From assembly GCA_038277395.1 (NCBI GenBank), contig CM076194.1, positions 177,528,467 to 177,592,466 on the forward strand: a stretch of 64,000 bases of DNA. The letters are read 5' to 3'. The stretch is from Dryocosmus kuriphilus. Its lineage: Eukaryota > Arthropoda > Insecta > Hymenoptera > Cynipidae. Below the pieces are notes generated by a model, which saw only the letters and a program-made list of their open reading frames with translations, was not told where the DNA came from and ran no database searches. Below, piece after piece: positions 30,250-42,169 of this stretch (position 1 is the stretch's first letter; every line of letters begins with the position of its first letter). A program made the translations under genes and the position numbers.

Positions 30250-33200
30250 TTATACATTATCAACTTCCATGGGTTGGTGCACTCTACTTACATACCCCCA
30301 TGGAAGTGTATTTGTACTGCCTACAATTAACGTACGTTTGTCGTCCAGCCAACTTAAAGCGATTTTTTTCTGATTGATAGTATTTACTTCATGTTTTTTG
30401 CTTCTGATTAAATTTTCACATCGGGTTAAATTTTGAAATTCAAATAGACATTTTCTGTAATCGTCGAAAGTTATCTTGCGCAATGTGGAGTTTTTTTACA
30501 CCTTTTGCTTTCTTGTTTGTTTTTTTGTTCATTAAAAATTGTATAAGCGTATAATTCGGACCTCAAACCTATAAATTCCGATACAATTTTTCCGTTGCAT
30601 TCGTCTTTCATGAGGCCTAGTACTTTTTTATTTTTTAACGGCATTCCGTAGACATTTTCTGGAGGATAGTCCGACGTGTCAAATTTATAGATATCCCGCT
30701 TTATATACTCATAAATATCTGGAACGGTGAAATGATAGATGAGGCTATCAGTGTCGGTATAGAGTAATTTTGCATTATTTCCAAAATGTGGCAGAATATA
30801 ATTATAGTGAAAATCGTAGGTGATTATTTTTGAAATATCAAGAACGACGAATCCAACATAAATTGGCTTATTAAATTTCACTTGAAGCCTTTTCATTTCA
30901 ATGATTACCATATCTTCATCGAATATGGTGCAGCTATGAAAGTTTGGTTTTGCAATTAGAGCTCTAGCTCCGTATCTACCTCCCCATTTTGTAACTAATC
31001 GAACATCTTTGTATTTTCTAACGTTCTCCATGGTCTTACCAAAAACTGAGTTATTCATTAATTTGAAAAAGTTTTTCTCGAAATCATTAGTGGCTTTCTT
31101 TCTAAGTTCTGTATTTAAATCTATGTACTACTTAAGCCAAGGTTTTTGCTGAAACTTTAGAATTCTATGAACTTTAGTTACCTTTAAACCTAAATTTAAA
31201 TACTGTTTTAGATTCCTGTAGTGGACTACATAATTTTTCTTTGGTAATAAGCTCATGATTAGTTTGGGTATTTTACATGAGGAGTTGGGTGGTACAAAAT
31301 GCTCTGGAGCCGAAGGTAAGTCTTTATGCAAATCATGCAATTCCACAGGATATTCCAAATCTACCTCAAAAATATAACCTGTGGGAGAATCATCTGGAAT
31401 ATTGAGCACATTGATATTTTCATCAAGTACCCACTCGAACCGAGCAAAAGGTAAAAATTCGCTCATAGCTGCACCATACTGATTGTTGATATCAAAGTAA
31501 TTTATGTAAGATTCATGTTCGCTTGGATTAAAATCGAATCCGATGTATCGATTATTGGCTTTTGCATATCGATTCGAACACTGTGATACACCGCCCCGAG
31601 TGCCTTTTTGAATTAAGAGTATCATATCGGGATCGGTTAGAAGTTCAAGTTCAATTTCAGTTAATTTCAGCATCGCATCAAAAGCAAGTCCTGGCGCTGT
31701 GTAATAATGCAATGGATCGAGATTATATGTGGAAAAACAGCTGTGTCTAAAATTTTCAAAAATGTCGGCCAAAAGTAAAACGTCAGTTTTCAGGTACAAA
31801 TCGGAGTATTGGCCCAAGGTTTTTATATTAAAAGTTTCCCAAACTTTACATGCATGATGATAATCAACATCAGATATATCTTCATCGTTTAATCGAGAGA
31901 AAAATTTACTTTTTGGTGGTAGCTCGTTTTCATCTAACTTCCCCCATTCATTTACATAGTCATAAGGGAATACTCCTTTCCTCGTTAAAAGTTGAAATTC
32001 TGTGTCATTTTGGCAATGTGTGAATGTAATTTTTTTATCTTCATTTCTCAAGTATGAAGATAATTTTTCAATGCTACTAGGCATAAAACGAAACGAATCT
32101 AGAAACCGAAGATTTACTTTTGTACCATCAACATACTTGGTAAAAGAGATGTATTTTTCTTTATTTACCGGTAACAATGTAACTTGTCCCTCAAATTGCG
32201 AAGCTAGTGCTTTAATAAAAAAGTGTGAATCATAGCCGGACAAGTTGTGAAAAACTACTGGAATAGAGTGTGAATCTTTATAATTTACATTGCAGCCATC
32301 ATGACTCGGACCACGATATTTTCCAGTAAAATGATCGTGATCGCGGTGTCTTACTGCATCTTTTTCAAATGGCTTTTCACAAATATGACAAGCTTTAGCT
32401 GTATAAAACTCTACTTCCTGCTGTGGTGTCAATTTTTCCATTGGTACAATATTTGATAAACGAGAATCAACATGTTGCGCAATTTCATGTAATTCTCTCA
32501 TGAACCACTCTACACAATCTTCTTCTCGATAAATTTTTAGCTTGGAAAGTGAATCATCAAAACTGCAATGTAAATAATATCCCACACTGTGTGGGACATG
32601 CTTTTGATACGGTCCTGTACCTGACTCATTATCAGGAATCTCCTTCAAAAGGCACTCAAGGTCAGCAAAAATAGCAAACGGGACTTTTTCCTTAAATCTG
32701 TAATTTTTAAATTTTAAAAATCGCTCATTGTCCTCTGGTAAGATCATACGGCACTGATTCATATTTTCACAATCCAATCTGTGATTGTGTAAAGATTTTT
32801 CAAACTTAAAATGACAGAGACACCTGTCACACAAAAATGTACAGCAATGATCTTTTGTAAACTGGGATTTTACTAGACGGGATAGGTTTTTAATCAGAGC
32901 GAAGTGGTATATTGGATTGATTTCATCCAATTCGTTACCATTAGAATATTCAGAGTAAAAATTTGTATTTTCCGACATCAAAAGGTGAATTGTAGGACAT
33001 CTGGATTTTTCTTCACTTAAATATAATGGTAAAATTTCACCCTTATTCTTATACTTTTTCTCATTTTCTACTCCGTAAATATTTATGCTCAATTCATTCA
33101 TTTGTTCGAATTTTTTTATATCCTCAAAACTTATGGGGAAATTTATACCATCATATTTCAACAATGTGTTAAAATGTGGGTAGGAATAGACTTGATCTAC

Positions 33201-34022
33201 GTGATTGTCAGCAGGGCAAAGAGCTGCCACTACTGACCATAAAAAGCAATAAATATCCTTATTTTTTATGTTAATAACAGCTTTCTTGTCTTTAATAAAT
33301 TTAGGTAAATCAATATAAGTTGACGTACCCACATTCAATGGTAAATATCTATTAAAATTTACCACTAGGTTAATAATTTCAGTTAATGACCAACCTGAAT
33401 CTGTCTCCTGCAATTCCTTGATTTTCACTAGAATTGTTTCTAGAATATTTTCATCGTACCATCCACTGAGATCAGTGCACGGTAAAATTTTCTTATTTGA
33501 AGTATTAATAAATTTAATTTCTTCAGCCATTTCACTGTTCTTTAGGGATTTAAATTTTCCCGCGAAAGAAACATTGACCTTTAAACTGCCATTTGTTTTT
33601 ATAATATTTTTTATTCGCTGAACAATCATAGATTTCGCGTCCTCCAGAAAATGCCTAAGGTTTTTGTGTTTTAAATTAACTACGTATCCTGTTCTTATTC
33701 TACTTGAAAAGGCTGACTCTAAATCCACCCACTGAATCCTATCTCTTTTCTTTTTATTTAAATTCTTAATTCCTTTCCCTCTTTTTTTTAATTCTTTTAT
33801 TTTTATATTAAAGGCTTTTAAAATTGCTAATGTTGCCTGAATGCGATTCTTTTCACCTAGAGATAAATCTCTATTATATCTTATAATTTTGTTTAAGAGT
33901 CTAACATTTTGTCTGCCTAGGATAAGCCACTTATTCACATTTTTATTTTTTACCTTATTACATAAAACTTTGTAGGCCTCCTCCATTATCGACAAGAGTT
34001 TTTTGCTGGTTTCCGAGTCCAT
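30250..34022 (-). pseudogene. pPolB: Protein-primed DNA polymerase B of Polinton, two lesions
   Basis: Minus strand; best start is ATG 34022 (MDSETSKK). The longer frame from 34139 only adds a Leu run coded by an AGT microsatellite. The N-terminal third is Lys-rich with no known domain. The exonuclease part has FAIFADLECLL, LDSFRFM and YLKTDVLLLADIF. A CHIC...RDHDHFTGKYRG..H..CN block resembles an HNH/zinc insert. Polymerase motifs are YFDINNQYGAAM, NSVFGKTMEN and YTDTDSLIY. An in-frame TAG at 31128-31130 and an extra base in an A7 run near 30490 interrupt it. The total is about 1255 codons, normal for the family. It replicates the linear element by protein priming. Confidence 0.9.
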
Positions 34023-34161
34023 TTTTTTGGTTTTGGAAACACAGTTGAGTAGTTGGAAATTGGTAGTCCGTGCACTGAGTAGTAGTAGCAGTAGTAGTAG
34101 TAGTAGTAGACGGAAATCGATTTTATTAGCACCAACCAATTCATTTAGTGGTTGACAAAAA

Positions 34162-34385
34162 CTGGAAAAAAATTTCCTATGAAACCACTTTTAATACTTG
34201 CCTAATATTTCACTCAAATTCACTTTAAATTATTAGAACACTAACCTTTCGCACCACTTGTTTTATTTATGCTTCTCAAGGATGCTGATAGTAAAGTATC
34301 ACTAGTAAACATCGATCGGTTTCAAGTGACTGTCTTTGCTGTACTGAAAATTCTTTACTGGTTGCACCGTATATATACTCTCGGC
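34162..34385 (-). promoter_or_regulatory. Polymerase promoter with possible 5' UTR intron
   Basis: On the minus strand a TATA box (gtatatatacgg, 34369-34380) is followed by a tcagt initiator. A GAAAG/GTTAGTG splice donor lies at 34246/34245, and a T-rich tract with CAG ends at 34162. The putative 84-base intron precedes the polymerase start. A TTCTAGAAA near 34426 lies upstream. Confidence 0.5.
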
Positions 34386-34464
34386 TTATTATTATTATTA
34401 TTCAGGGATACGCATAGAATTTTCTAGAAACGCGTGGAAAAATCACACCTTGAAGAAACACATT

Positions 34465-35353
34465 TACCAGACTCTTTATTGTAATATGACACCCTCCAGA
34501 ACTTTATCGCTAAGGATGTTCTCGAAAATGTTGATCAAAACTATTATTTACATCTAATTTTACTGCTTTAGAAAAAATAAAATACATCACATCGGACAAT
34601 GTACTCTTGATTTATGTTAAAGTTGCCTTGAAAAGAATGTTCCTAAAACCTTGAATAAAAAATGTGTGCCGTCTTATCTCGAGCCCCGTAAGAGTCTCAC
34701 ATTACATATCGTGTTCGTTGAGAGGTAAAATGCACTGATTTAAAGTGATGCTGGAAAATAATATGAAAGATTAGATAAAACACATTCTGCTTTTGATGGT
34801 CTGCAATTTAACGTTTGAAACCTAAATGTAATGCAAAGTATAATAATAATTTTCATTTATATGATATGATATTGCATACATCGAGTGCTAAGCTCACTCA
34901 TTTAAAGCGATACCGGAAGAGAATCAGAAAAATGAAACATTTAAATAAAATACATTCTTTACTGTAACATGACACCCTCGAGAACTTTATCGCTAAGGAT
35001 GTTCTCGAAAATTTTGATCAAAACTATTATTTACATCTAATTTTGCTGCTTTAGAAAAAATAAAATGCATCACATCTCAAGCCTCGTAAGAGCATCACAT
35101 TACATATCGTGTCCATTGAGAGGTAAAATGTACTGATTTAAAGTGATGCTGGAAAATACTATGAAAGGTTAGATAAAACGCATTCTGCTTTCGATGGTCT
35201 GCAATTTAACGTTTGAAACCTAAATGTAATGCAAAGTATAAAAATAATTTTCATTTATATGATATGATATTATATGCATCGAGTGGTAAGCTCACTCATT
35301 TAAAGCGATACCGGAAAAGAATCAGAAAAATGAAACATTAAATAAAATACATT
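34465..35353. repeat. Tandem duplication upstream of the polymerase
   Basis: Two direct copies, about 34465-34955 and 34957-35353. Shared phrases are gacaccctc.agaactttatcgctaagg, aaaactattatttacatcta and tcatttaaagcgataccgga. The second copy lacks about 90 bases. No coding. Confidence 0.85.
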
Positions 35354-35825
35354 CTCTCTTAGATACTCAGTAGTTAGATCAATATTTCTAAAATCAACAT
35401 GGAAATATAATCTCGAGAAATGTATCTGTACATATGCACAATTATTAATGCAGGTACTATCTTTGTCTACTAATGTATCTCCCTCTTTATCTTAAAGTTC
35501 TAGAATTGTCTACAGGTTCAGACGCGTCTGCAATTAAACGTTTTCAAACGTAAATGTATTGCGTTGTTTAATGAGATCATCCCATATATTTTCTAGAAGC
35601 TAATGGAGAGAGGGAGAGAGAAATATATTCACCTCTTTATCTTAAAGTTCTAGAAGGTTCTACACGTGTCAGATGCGTCTGCGATTAAACGTTTTGATAC
35701 GTAGTTTAATGAGATCATCGAGAGAATTTCTAGAAGCTTATAGGGGTTAGAGAGGTTGAGGGGGAAGGGGGGAGGTTGTTTTTCATCAATTTCGTGTCTC
35801 GCAATTGCTGAATCCTATCGTAATG

Positions 35826-37808
35826 TAAAGGACTTCAGAATCAAAAAATGTTTCAAAAACATATCAAATGTTGAAATCCCAAATGAGATAGCAGAGACCT
35901 TAGCTCTAGGTAGTAATTTCGGTGTTCATTATAATTCTAACAAAATTCCAGTCAACACAAGTATTGCCAATGTTGAAAACTCTATCAGATATCTAAAAAT
36001 GACAATGATGAAAAATGTTAAATTCGAAAAACAGTCACTCAAATAATATCAAACCATATTCAGCACAATAAATTCAAAGATATAGATCCTAAATTTGATC
36101 TTGTAAAAAAATTTCAATCTCAACAGAAAGATTTGATGTTTGTTAAAGCAGATAAGAGTAATACTACCGTTGCTGCTAATCGTTCAGATTATAATACTAC
36201 CGTTGAGAATATTCTAAAAAACAATCTCTTGTATAAGAATGTTAAAACTAATTTAACTCCGACAATTGAAAACAAATGTAACGATATTGTTATTAGATGG
36301 CATAAAAAAAATTACATTAATGACAGAACTGCCTTTATGTTAAACACTCATAGCAGTACAGTAGCAAAAGCTTATGCTCTTCCTAAAACTCACAAACCGA
36401 ATTTAAAATGGAGACTTATTGTATCCACAATTGACTCACCTACTTATAATTTGGAGAAATTTTTATCTAGCATTTTTAAACCCACTTTAACAACAACTAA
36501 GTCTTTTGTCAAAAATAGTTTTGATTTTAAGAATAAATTAAAAAACATAATTGTACCAAAAACACATTCTTTAGTATCTCTTGATGTCGTTTCCATGTTC
36601 GATAATATACTTTTAGACTTGGCTTTAGATTGTATTGAAGAAAAACTAAATTTGAATCGAAATTTAACTAAAATATCAAAAAATGAAATTTTAATCGCTA
36701 CACGAACAATTTGCAATAACACTGTTTTTTCATTTGATAACAAATTTTATCAACAGATTTCAGGTTGCCCAATGGGTTCTCCTTTCTCTCCCATTGTTTC
36801 TAATCTGGTTTTAAACGACATTGAAACTAGAGCTTTAAGTAAATTATCGCTCAAACCTATTTTTTATAAAAGGTACGTTGATGATATTTTCACAATTGTT
36901 CCAACAAATAAAATAGACGATCTGCTTTCGACATTCAATAGTATTGAAGAGTATCCAATTTACTATAGAGGTTGAAAATAATAACAATTTAAATTTTTCT
37001 TGATCTAGCTATTATAAAAATGGATAATTGCCTTATTACTAACTTGTACAAAAAACCTACAAACTCTGGTAGATTTTTAAACTTTGAGTCTCATCACATG
37101 AATTGTCATAAAATTGGAGTTATCAAAGTTTTAGTTGATCGTAACTTAAAATTGAGTGATAAGAAATTTTACAGAGAAAACTTAAAATATATACAAGAAA
37201 TACTTCAGCTAAATAATTACCCTTTAGATTTTATTAAAAGTATTTTTAAAGAACGTATTCATGAAACGTACAATACTTCCTCTGTTAATAATAAAAAAAG
37301 TAAATGGCTAGCTTCTTTCAACAAAAACGATACAAGAATCACTCTTCCATATATTCAAAATCTTTCTGAACAGCTTCGAATGTCTTTTAACAAATTCAAC
37401 ATAAATGTTCATTTTAAAAACAACCATAGTTTAAATAATTTTGTTTATAAAAATAAAGATTTCGATAAGGTTGAAGATCTATCTGGAGTTATATATTTAA
37501 TTAAATGTCATCAATGCAATAAAGTATATATTGGTGAAACTGGTCGCCGTCTAAAAACTGGAATTTCAGAACATAAAGGAGATTGTATTTTGGGTAATTT
37601 AAACACAGGTTTATCACAACATTCATGGTACTTCGGACACTATTTTGATTTCGATTACAAAAATATTAAAATTTTATCTAGAGAAAATAATATTCACAAA
37701 AGACGAATTTTAGAATCTATTTTTATCAATAAATTTTCTAAAATATCTATCAATTTAAAAACTAAAACTATGAGCATCAATAGCATTTATAATTGTATCT
37801 TGGATTAA
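35826..37808 (+). pseudogene. PLE-2 reverse transcriptase/GIY-YIG endonuclease
   Basis: Pieces at 35826-36046, 36133-36975 and 37020-37808. RT motifs are LPKTHKPNLKWRLIVS, SLDVVSMFDNI, GCPMGSPFSPIVSN and YVDDIFTI (near 36875). The C-terminal piece has GVIYLIKCHQCNKVYIGETGRRLK and ISEHKGD (GIY-YIG). One-base breaks fall near 36040 and 36950, at positions different from PLE-1, so the two arms have decayed separately since they were last identical. Confidence 0.88.
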
Positions 37809-38300
37809 ACACAAAATAATTTTTTTTCATTTTGCCTTTTTCAAACTACTTTGACTTTGGCGCGCTAATTCTCATTTGAGGTTTAAACCATCGACAAGCA
37901 TCTCTATTGTAAACTCTGGTTTCGCTTCAGTATGTCGTTTGTCCTCTGCCCATTCACGTCATTCTCCAAAACACCTCTTTTAAAAATATTAATTTTCACT
38001 AAAAATGATTCAGAGCCATCGTTTTTGCTCTAAATTAAAACAACTAAAAAATTTTTCTTAATCAGTGACTTGTCATATCAATTTGAGTTTTAATACGACT
38101 ACTCTTTGTACATCGATATGTCTCTTGAGTTATTTGAGGTCAAATCCTCATTCTTTCGATTTTTGCAACAAACAATGTTTTAATATCTTCAGGTATGTTT
38201 ATAAAGTTTTTTCCAAATTCTGTATCCATTTTTTTTCTTCGATTATCACTACGACTTTTTTTCCTTTTATTCTTTTGTAGATATTATTAATCTTTTAATC

Positions 38301-38340
38301 TTGCTGATGATGACTGGCAATGTGTGTTGAAGCGTTGAAG
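38301..38340 (+). ncRNA. Decayed hammerhead-like core in the PLE-2 pseudo-LTR
   Basis: CTGATGA is kept, but the GAAAC segment reads GAAGC here, so it is probably inactive. It matches the intact-looking cores at 15363-15400 and 18347-18384. Confidence 0.45.
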
Positions 38341-39479
38341 GTCAAGGACCTTTTTGACTATTAAATTGGATTTTTTTCATCATATCTTCGTTTGATTTAT
38401 TCTACATTCTACAATAAATTGGCTGGAAGACCGACGAAATTTTACTTACAATACTTATTAAATCACATTCATGAAAACTTTAGTTACCGCTAAACCATAA
38501 TCTCCAACAACCTTTATGTCACTATTTCTTTTTTGCAAAAGTTCCGGAATTACAAACAAAATGCTATTTTTTGAAACAAAATGTTCAAAGAGTGATGCTG
38601 CTTATGACGTTCGTTATTCTCAATTTCCATTGTATGAATGTATGTGCAATCACCGTTAAGTATTGTGCTTTCAAGTGTCTGATGACTAGTTGCATTGAGA
38701 AGTGAACAAATATGTGCTTACCTACACTTCGAACATGCGGTTACAAGTAGTTATTTTCGTAACGAGGAGGGAAAATAGTGATTTCCACGTAGGGTCAGTT
38801 TGATGTGTTGGGAGAGATTATTGACTTTTTGTAACTTCGTAAAGCTTCTAATTATTATTCTTGTAAGTTTTGAATAAGCCCTTTTGATTTAAAATTTTTT
38901 TTATTGAAAGAAAAATCTAATATGGAAACTATCTTCAAGCTAATCACATTTCTTTACTCTTCTAAATTAGTTGTCAAAATGAAGTGAACGAACTAGCGGT
39001 AATTGAAATTCTCATGAATGTGATTTTATGAGTATTATGAGAACAGAATTCTTAAATTCGCAACTGTTCAAGTTTAATGTAACTGTCACAATAGCAGAAC
39101 ATAGTGATATCTCTACGATCCCAATAAAGAAACATAAAAATACCATGGTATTCTTATGTCCCTTTATTGGGGCAGTAAAATAAAGAAACATGCAAAATGA
39201 CATGTTCTTTTCTTTGAAGGAACATGTTTTTGAAATATTCTTTTCATTATTTCAGTTGTTCAAAAGCGCATGTACTTTTAAAAAAACATGTTTCATTAAA
39301 AGAACGTGTTCTTATATTAAAACAGTGGGGATATTACTATATTCTGCTACTGGCACATTTTCCGTAACAGCAATTTTGGAAAATTTGCAATGCAAGTGCG
39401 GGTATCCCTTCAAAGCATTTTGATTTTTACGTTCGAGTAGACCCACGCGTGAGTATTTTTCCATACAAGGAGCCGCTAA

Positions 39480-39690
39480 GGACTTGAAAGGGGCCAATGC
39501 TTTTTGGGGCGAAGTTTTTTCGAGGTAAAAGTTTTCTGGGGCAAAAACTTTTTGGAGCAAAAGTTTTTTGGGGTGAACGCTTTTTGGGTGGACGTTTTTC
39601 GGGCGAATGCTTTTTGAGGCGAACGTCTTTTTGGACTAACGTTTTTTTGAGGAAAACGTTTTTTGGGGCGTACGCTTGTTATTTACCTTT
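39480..39690. repeat. Tandem repeat of about 20-22 bp in the right Polinton arm
   Basis: Variant units of 'ttttttggggcgaacg'. It is the reverse complement of 14510-14715. Confidence 0.9.
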
Positions 39691-39739
39691 CCAAATTCCA
39701 CACATGACATGCTGAACTTATCCTTTCTTGTCTATTTCA

Positions 39740-40742
39740 CAACCTTCGTAAGCGAAAAAGAGAGACTTGAAATGGCAGAATAACATTCGATGATATTTCG
39801 GGCTACTTCCAAGAAATGAGGCGGTATTTAAAATTTATGAATTGCATACATTTTTGCACGTGCAGCATGGTTCTTGGCCTTTCTTTCGATTTCGCAACCT
39901 TCGTAGGGGAAAAAGGAAGGCTTAAAATTACAGACAAACATTGTGGGGCATCAATCCTTAGCCTTTATTTTAAATATTGAAAATGTTATATTGGAAGGGG
40001 GGAGGAGTGAAAGAACTTCTTAATACTATTTGTAAGTTTTATTCTATAGTATCGATGATGGAAAATTTACAAGACATGTTCGGAAAATGTTATATTGGAT
40101 AGTGGGCCTGAATTATGGAGGGAAGGAAACAGGGGTTTATAAATAGTAGGTTTTGCATTGTCTATTAAAGAATTATAAATAGCTATATTGCTGCACGTGT
40201 AATCCTGATCTTAGCCTTTCTTTCTTTGATTCCACAACCTTCGTAAGCGAAAAGGGAAGGCGTGAAGTTGCAGAAAAACATTGCGTCCCCTTAATTCTGA
40301 AGCTTTATTTTAAACATTGAAAACGTTATATTGGGGGAAGGGGAAGCAAAAGAATAAGGGTGAGAGGGTAACGTTTTCTTATATTGGGAAGAAGGCGAAA
40401 AGAAAGATTGAAAGAAGATATGAAAGTTTCTGAATTGGTTTGGACTTTTTTTATCCGCTCGTTACAATGTATAGCAATGGTAATGGAAAATTTACCAGAT
40501 GTGTTTGAAGAATGTAATATTGGGAAAGCGGGTGGGAAGTAAGGAGAGATAAAGGCAGGTACGGAATTTTTGAAAAGAGGGTTCAAAAATTCTTAATTGC
40601 TTGAAAAGAGAGTTCGAAAAGTGAGTTGCAAGCAAAAGAGAAAGACGCAGAATGCAAAAGAACATTTTGGGGCATCCATCCTTAGCATTTATTTTGAATA
40701 TTGAGATGTTTAATTGGGTGTTGTGGGTGTGTTTTAATAACT
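39740..40742. repeat. Subterminal repeat units of the right arm
   Basis: A module 'caaccttcgtaagcgaaaa...attgaaaatgttatatt' recurs near 39745, 39890 and 40225, with its end also near 40680. Spacing is about 150-450 bases. The left arm has fewer units. Such arrays may vary by unequal exchange. Confidence 0.7.
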
Positions 40743-41640
40743 AGAAATAGAATCAATGCCATAAAGGCCACAAATAACCTAAGTATATATACTAAATGGC
40801 ACAAAATAAATTCAATATACAAGACTGGCCAAAAAATCCTTCAGAACATCGAAGATATGTTAACTGTACCTACATTCTGTTGACGAAATACAAGTTCCAA
40901 ATAATTTTCACTGTGAGCTGCGAAAGCTGTATTGGTAAAAGCAATTTTCATGAAAAGAAGGGATGTCGTTTTAAATCCGGCTCGCAGTAATATTTTTGGA
41001 ACGTTTTTTTCAAGTATTACTTGAAAAATTATAAATTTGTAAAAAATTTAAATTTAACTTACACCGAGTGTCGATATAACAGATATCTATTTAAATGATA
41101 CTCCTCTGTAAGATTTAATAATTAGAAATAGAATCAATGCCGCAAAGGCAACAAATAACCAAAGTTAAGAAGTAAAGTTGTTTATTTCAAAAAGATATAC
41201 TTTGCTTTATACTATTTTTTTGATAGGACATATAGTTTTTGATTTAATTGTAGAAAATGTTATTAAAAGATGTCTAACATACATATTTTCCTCAGACCAT
41301 TTTTTGATATAACAATATATCTCCCATATCGTTATTTCTTCTCTTCGATCATCGGGTAAGACAGAGTTCCAATTGGATATTATACTATCGTTTATTATTG
41401 TTTATTATTTATTGTGCTAGTTGATCAGCTAAGACAAGGATACTATAATATCCACTCAAAAATTTCATTACCGAGTAATGAGTATGGGTATATGTAATTT
41501 TTTTGGTTTAGTTTCTTGTCTCTGTGAATTTTAGTTTTTGGGACCCGTCAGTGCTTAGAAGCGTGCAGGGTTAGCGGTTAGGGTTTCGCCGGACGCAACG
41601 TCTGCATTAACTTTACCGAACTAATCACGCTAGTAGTATA
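40743..41640. other. Non-coding flank right of Polinton copy 1
   Basis: A block of about 50 bases starting agaaatagaatcaatgcc occurs at 40743 and again at 41123 as a direct repeat. I see no gene. Confidence 0.55.
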
Positions 41641-41694
41641 GCTATGCGGATTCCAGGCCACTCACCATCCGAGCAAGGTTCTGTTCCATGCTAA

Positions 41695-41990
41695 ACCATT
41701 TACCGCCAGTCGGTATTACCCTTTGTCGGTAATGCAGATTCCTGTCGGGGATTATCCTTAGTCGGTAATGCTTCGTAGTTCTAGGAGCCACCACTAGATG
41801 GCGCACTTTTACTGTTGGTAATGTAGAATCATAATGGTCAACATATGGCGCCAAATTTAAAATTTTAGAAATAAATGAAATACGTTGTTCCAGCCGCCAC
41901 CGCTAGATGTCACCCACTGTCACTATTGGTAATGCAGATTCCTAATGGTCAACATATGGCACCAAATTAGGCATTTTTTAAAATAAAATA
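41695..41990. repeat. Short direct and dispersed repeats
   Basis: Two units of about 115 bases (about 41770-41880 and 41885-41990) share 'ccaccgctagatg', 'ttggtaatgcagattc' and 'atggtcaacatatggc'. The preceding 75 bases have several 'gtcggtaatgc' words in both orientations. Confidence 0.7.
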
Positions 41991-42089
41991 AATAAAATTA
42001 ATAAAATAAATAAAATGAATAAAATAAATAAGATAATTAAATTTTTTTAAATAAATAAAATAATAAATAAAGTCAATAAAAATGGACAC

Positions 42090-42165
42090 AGGCCTGGGAA
42101 ATCGAACCCTTAGCCGCCGACTCGGAAGCCTGATGCGCTAACCACTCCGCCAATCACACAGTTGG
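42090..42165 (-). other. tRNA-like fragment, possible SINE head
   Basis: On the minus strand an A-box-like gtggttagcgca and a B-box-like ggttcgattt are spaced as in a tRNA gene. The anticodon stem does not pair and the T stem is shifted by one base, so it is not a working tRNA. AATAAA-rich runs flank it. Confidence 0.45.
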
Positions 42166-42169
42166 TGAC

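Larger units (their letters stand above)
35805..38450 (+). mobile_element. Penelope-like element, right-arm copy (PLE-2)
   Basis: Reverse-complement counterpart of PLE-1 with the same 5' truncation context (aatcctatcgtaatgtaaag near 35810), RT, GIY-YIG and a 3' pseudo-LTR from about 37810. The truncation point abuts arm sequence (cgcaattg) directly, while the left arm has 1.2 kb more. Confidence 0.88.
1045..40742. mobile_element. Polinton/Maverick copy 1, with nested LINEs and giant terminal inverted repeats
   Basis: The core (about 19.45-35.44 kb) has the Polinton set: retroviral-like integrase with chromodomain, FtsK/HerA-type packaging ATPase, adenain-like protease, penton and double-jelly-roll capsid proteins, and protein-primed family B DNA polymerase. 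The flanks are inverted copies of each other: 1045-1690 plus 14425-19450 matches 35440-40742. The extreme ends read AGTGAAATAAAAACCC on the left and AGTTATTAAAACACACCC on the complement of the right, compatible with the AG...CT ends known for Polintons. No clear 6-bp target duplication is visible (aaaaga versus agaaat). Without the 12.7-kb LINE nest the element would be about 27 kb, larger than the usual 15-20 kb because each arm holds a Penelope-like element. The ends are by-eye estimates. Confidence 0.8.
35440..40742. repeat. Right Polinton inverted-repeat arm
   Basis: Inverted copy of the left arm. 35440-35800 matches 19085-19450, 35805-38450 matches PLE-1, 39020-39750 matches 14430-15180, and 39760-40742 matches 1045-1690. 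Arm-specific pieces are 38455-39020 (right only) and 17906-19085 (left only). There is no LINE insertion here, so this arm shows the pre-insertion state. Confidence 0.85.

Noticed and set aside
34023..34139. Leu-run N-terminal extension of the polymerase, resembling a signal peptide
   Set aside because: It is an AGT/CTA-type microsatellite read in frame. The ATG at 34022 is a more natural start, and a nuclear enzyme needs no signal peptide.
1045..40742. Explaining the large inverted repeat as a simple genomic palindrome or assembly inversion
   Set aside because: The arms end at the boundaries of a full Polinton gene set, differ by LINE, PLE-fragment and unit-number differences, and have AG...CT-like ends. 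An inverted assembly error would give identical arms.
42090..42165. Functional tRNA gene
   Set aside because: A- and B-box-like words are present but the anticodon and T stems do not pair correctly.
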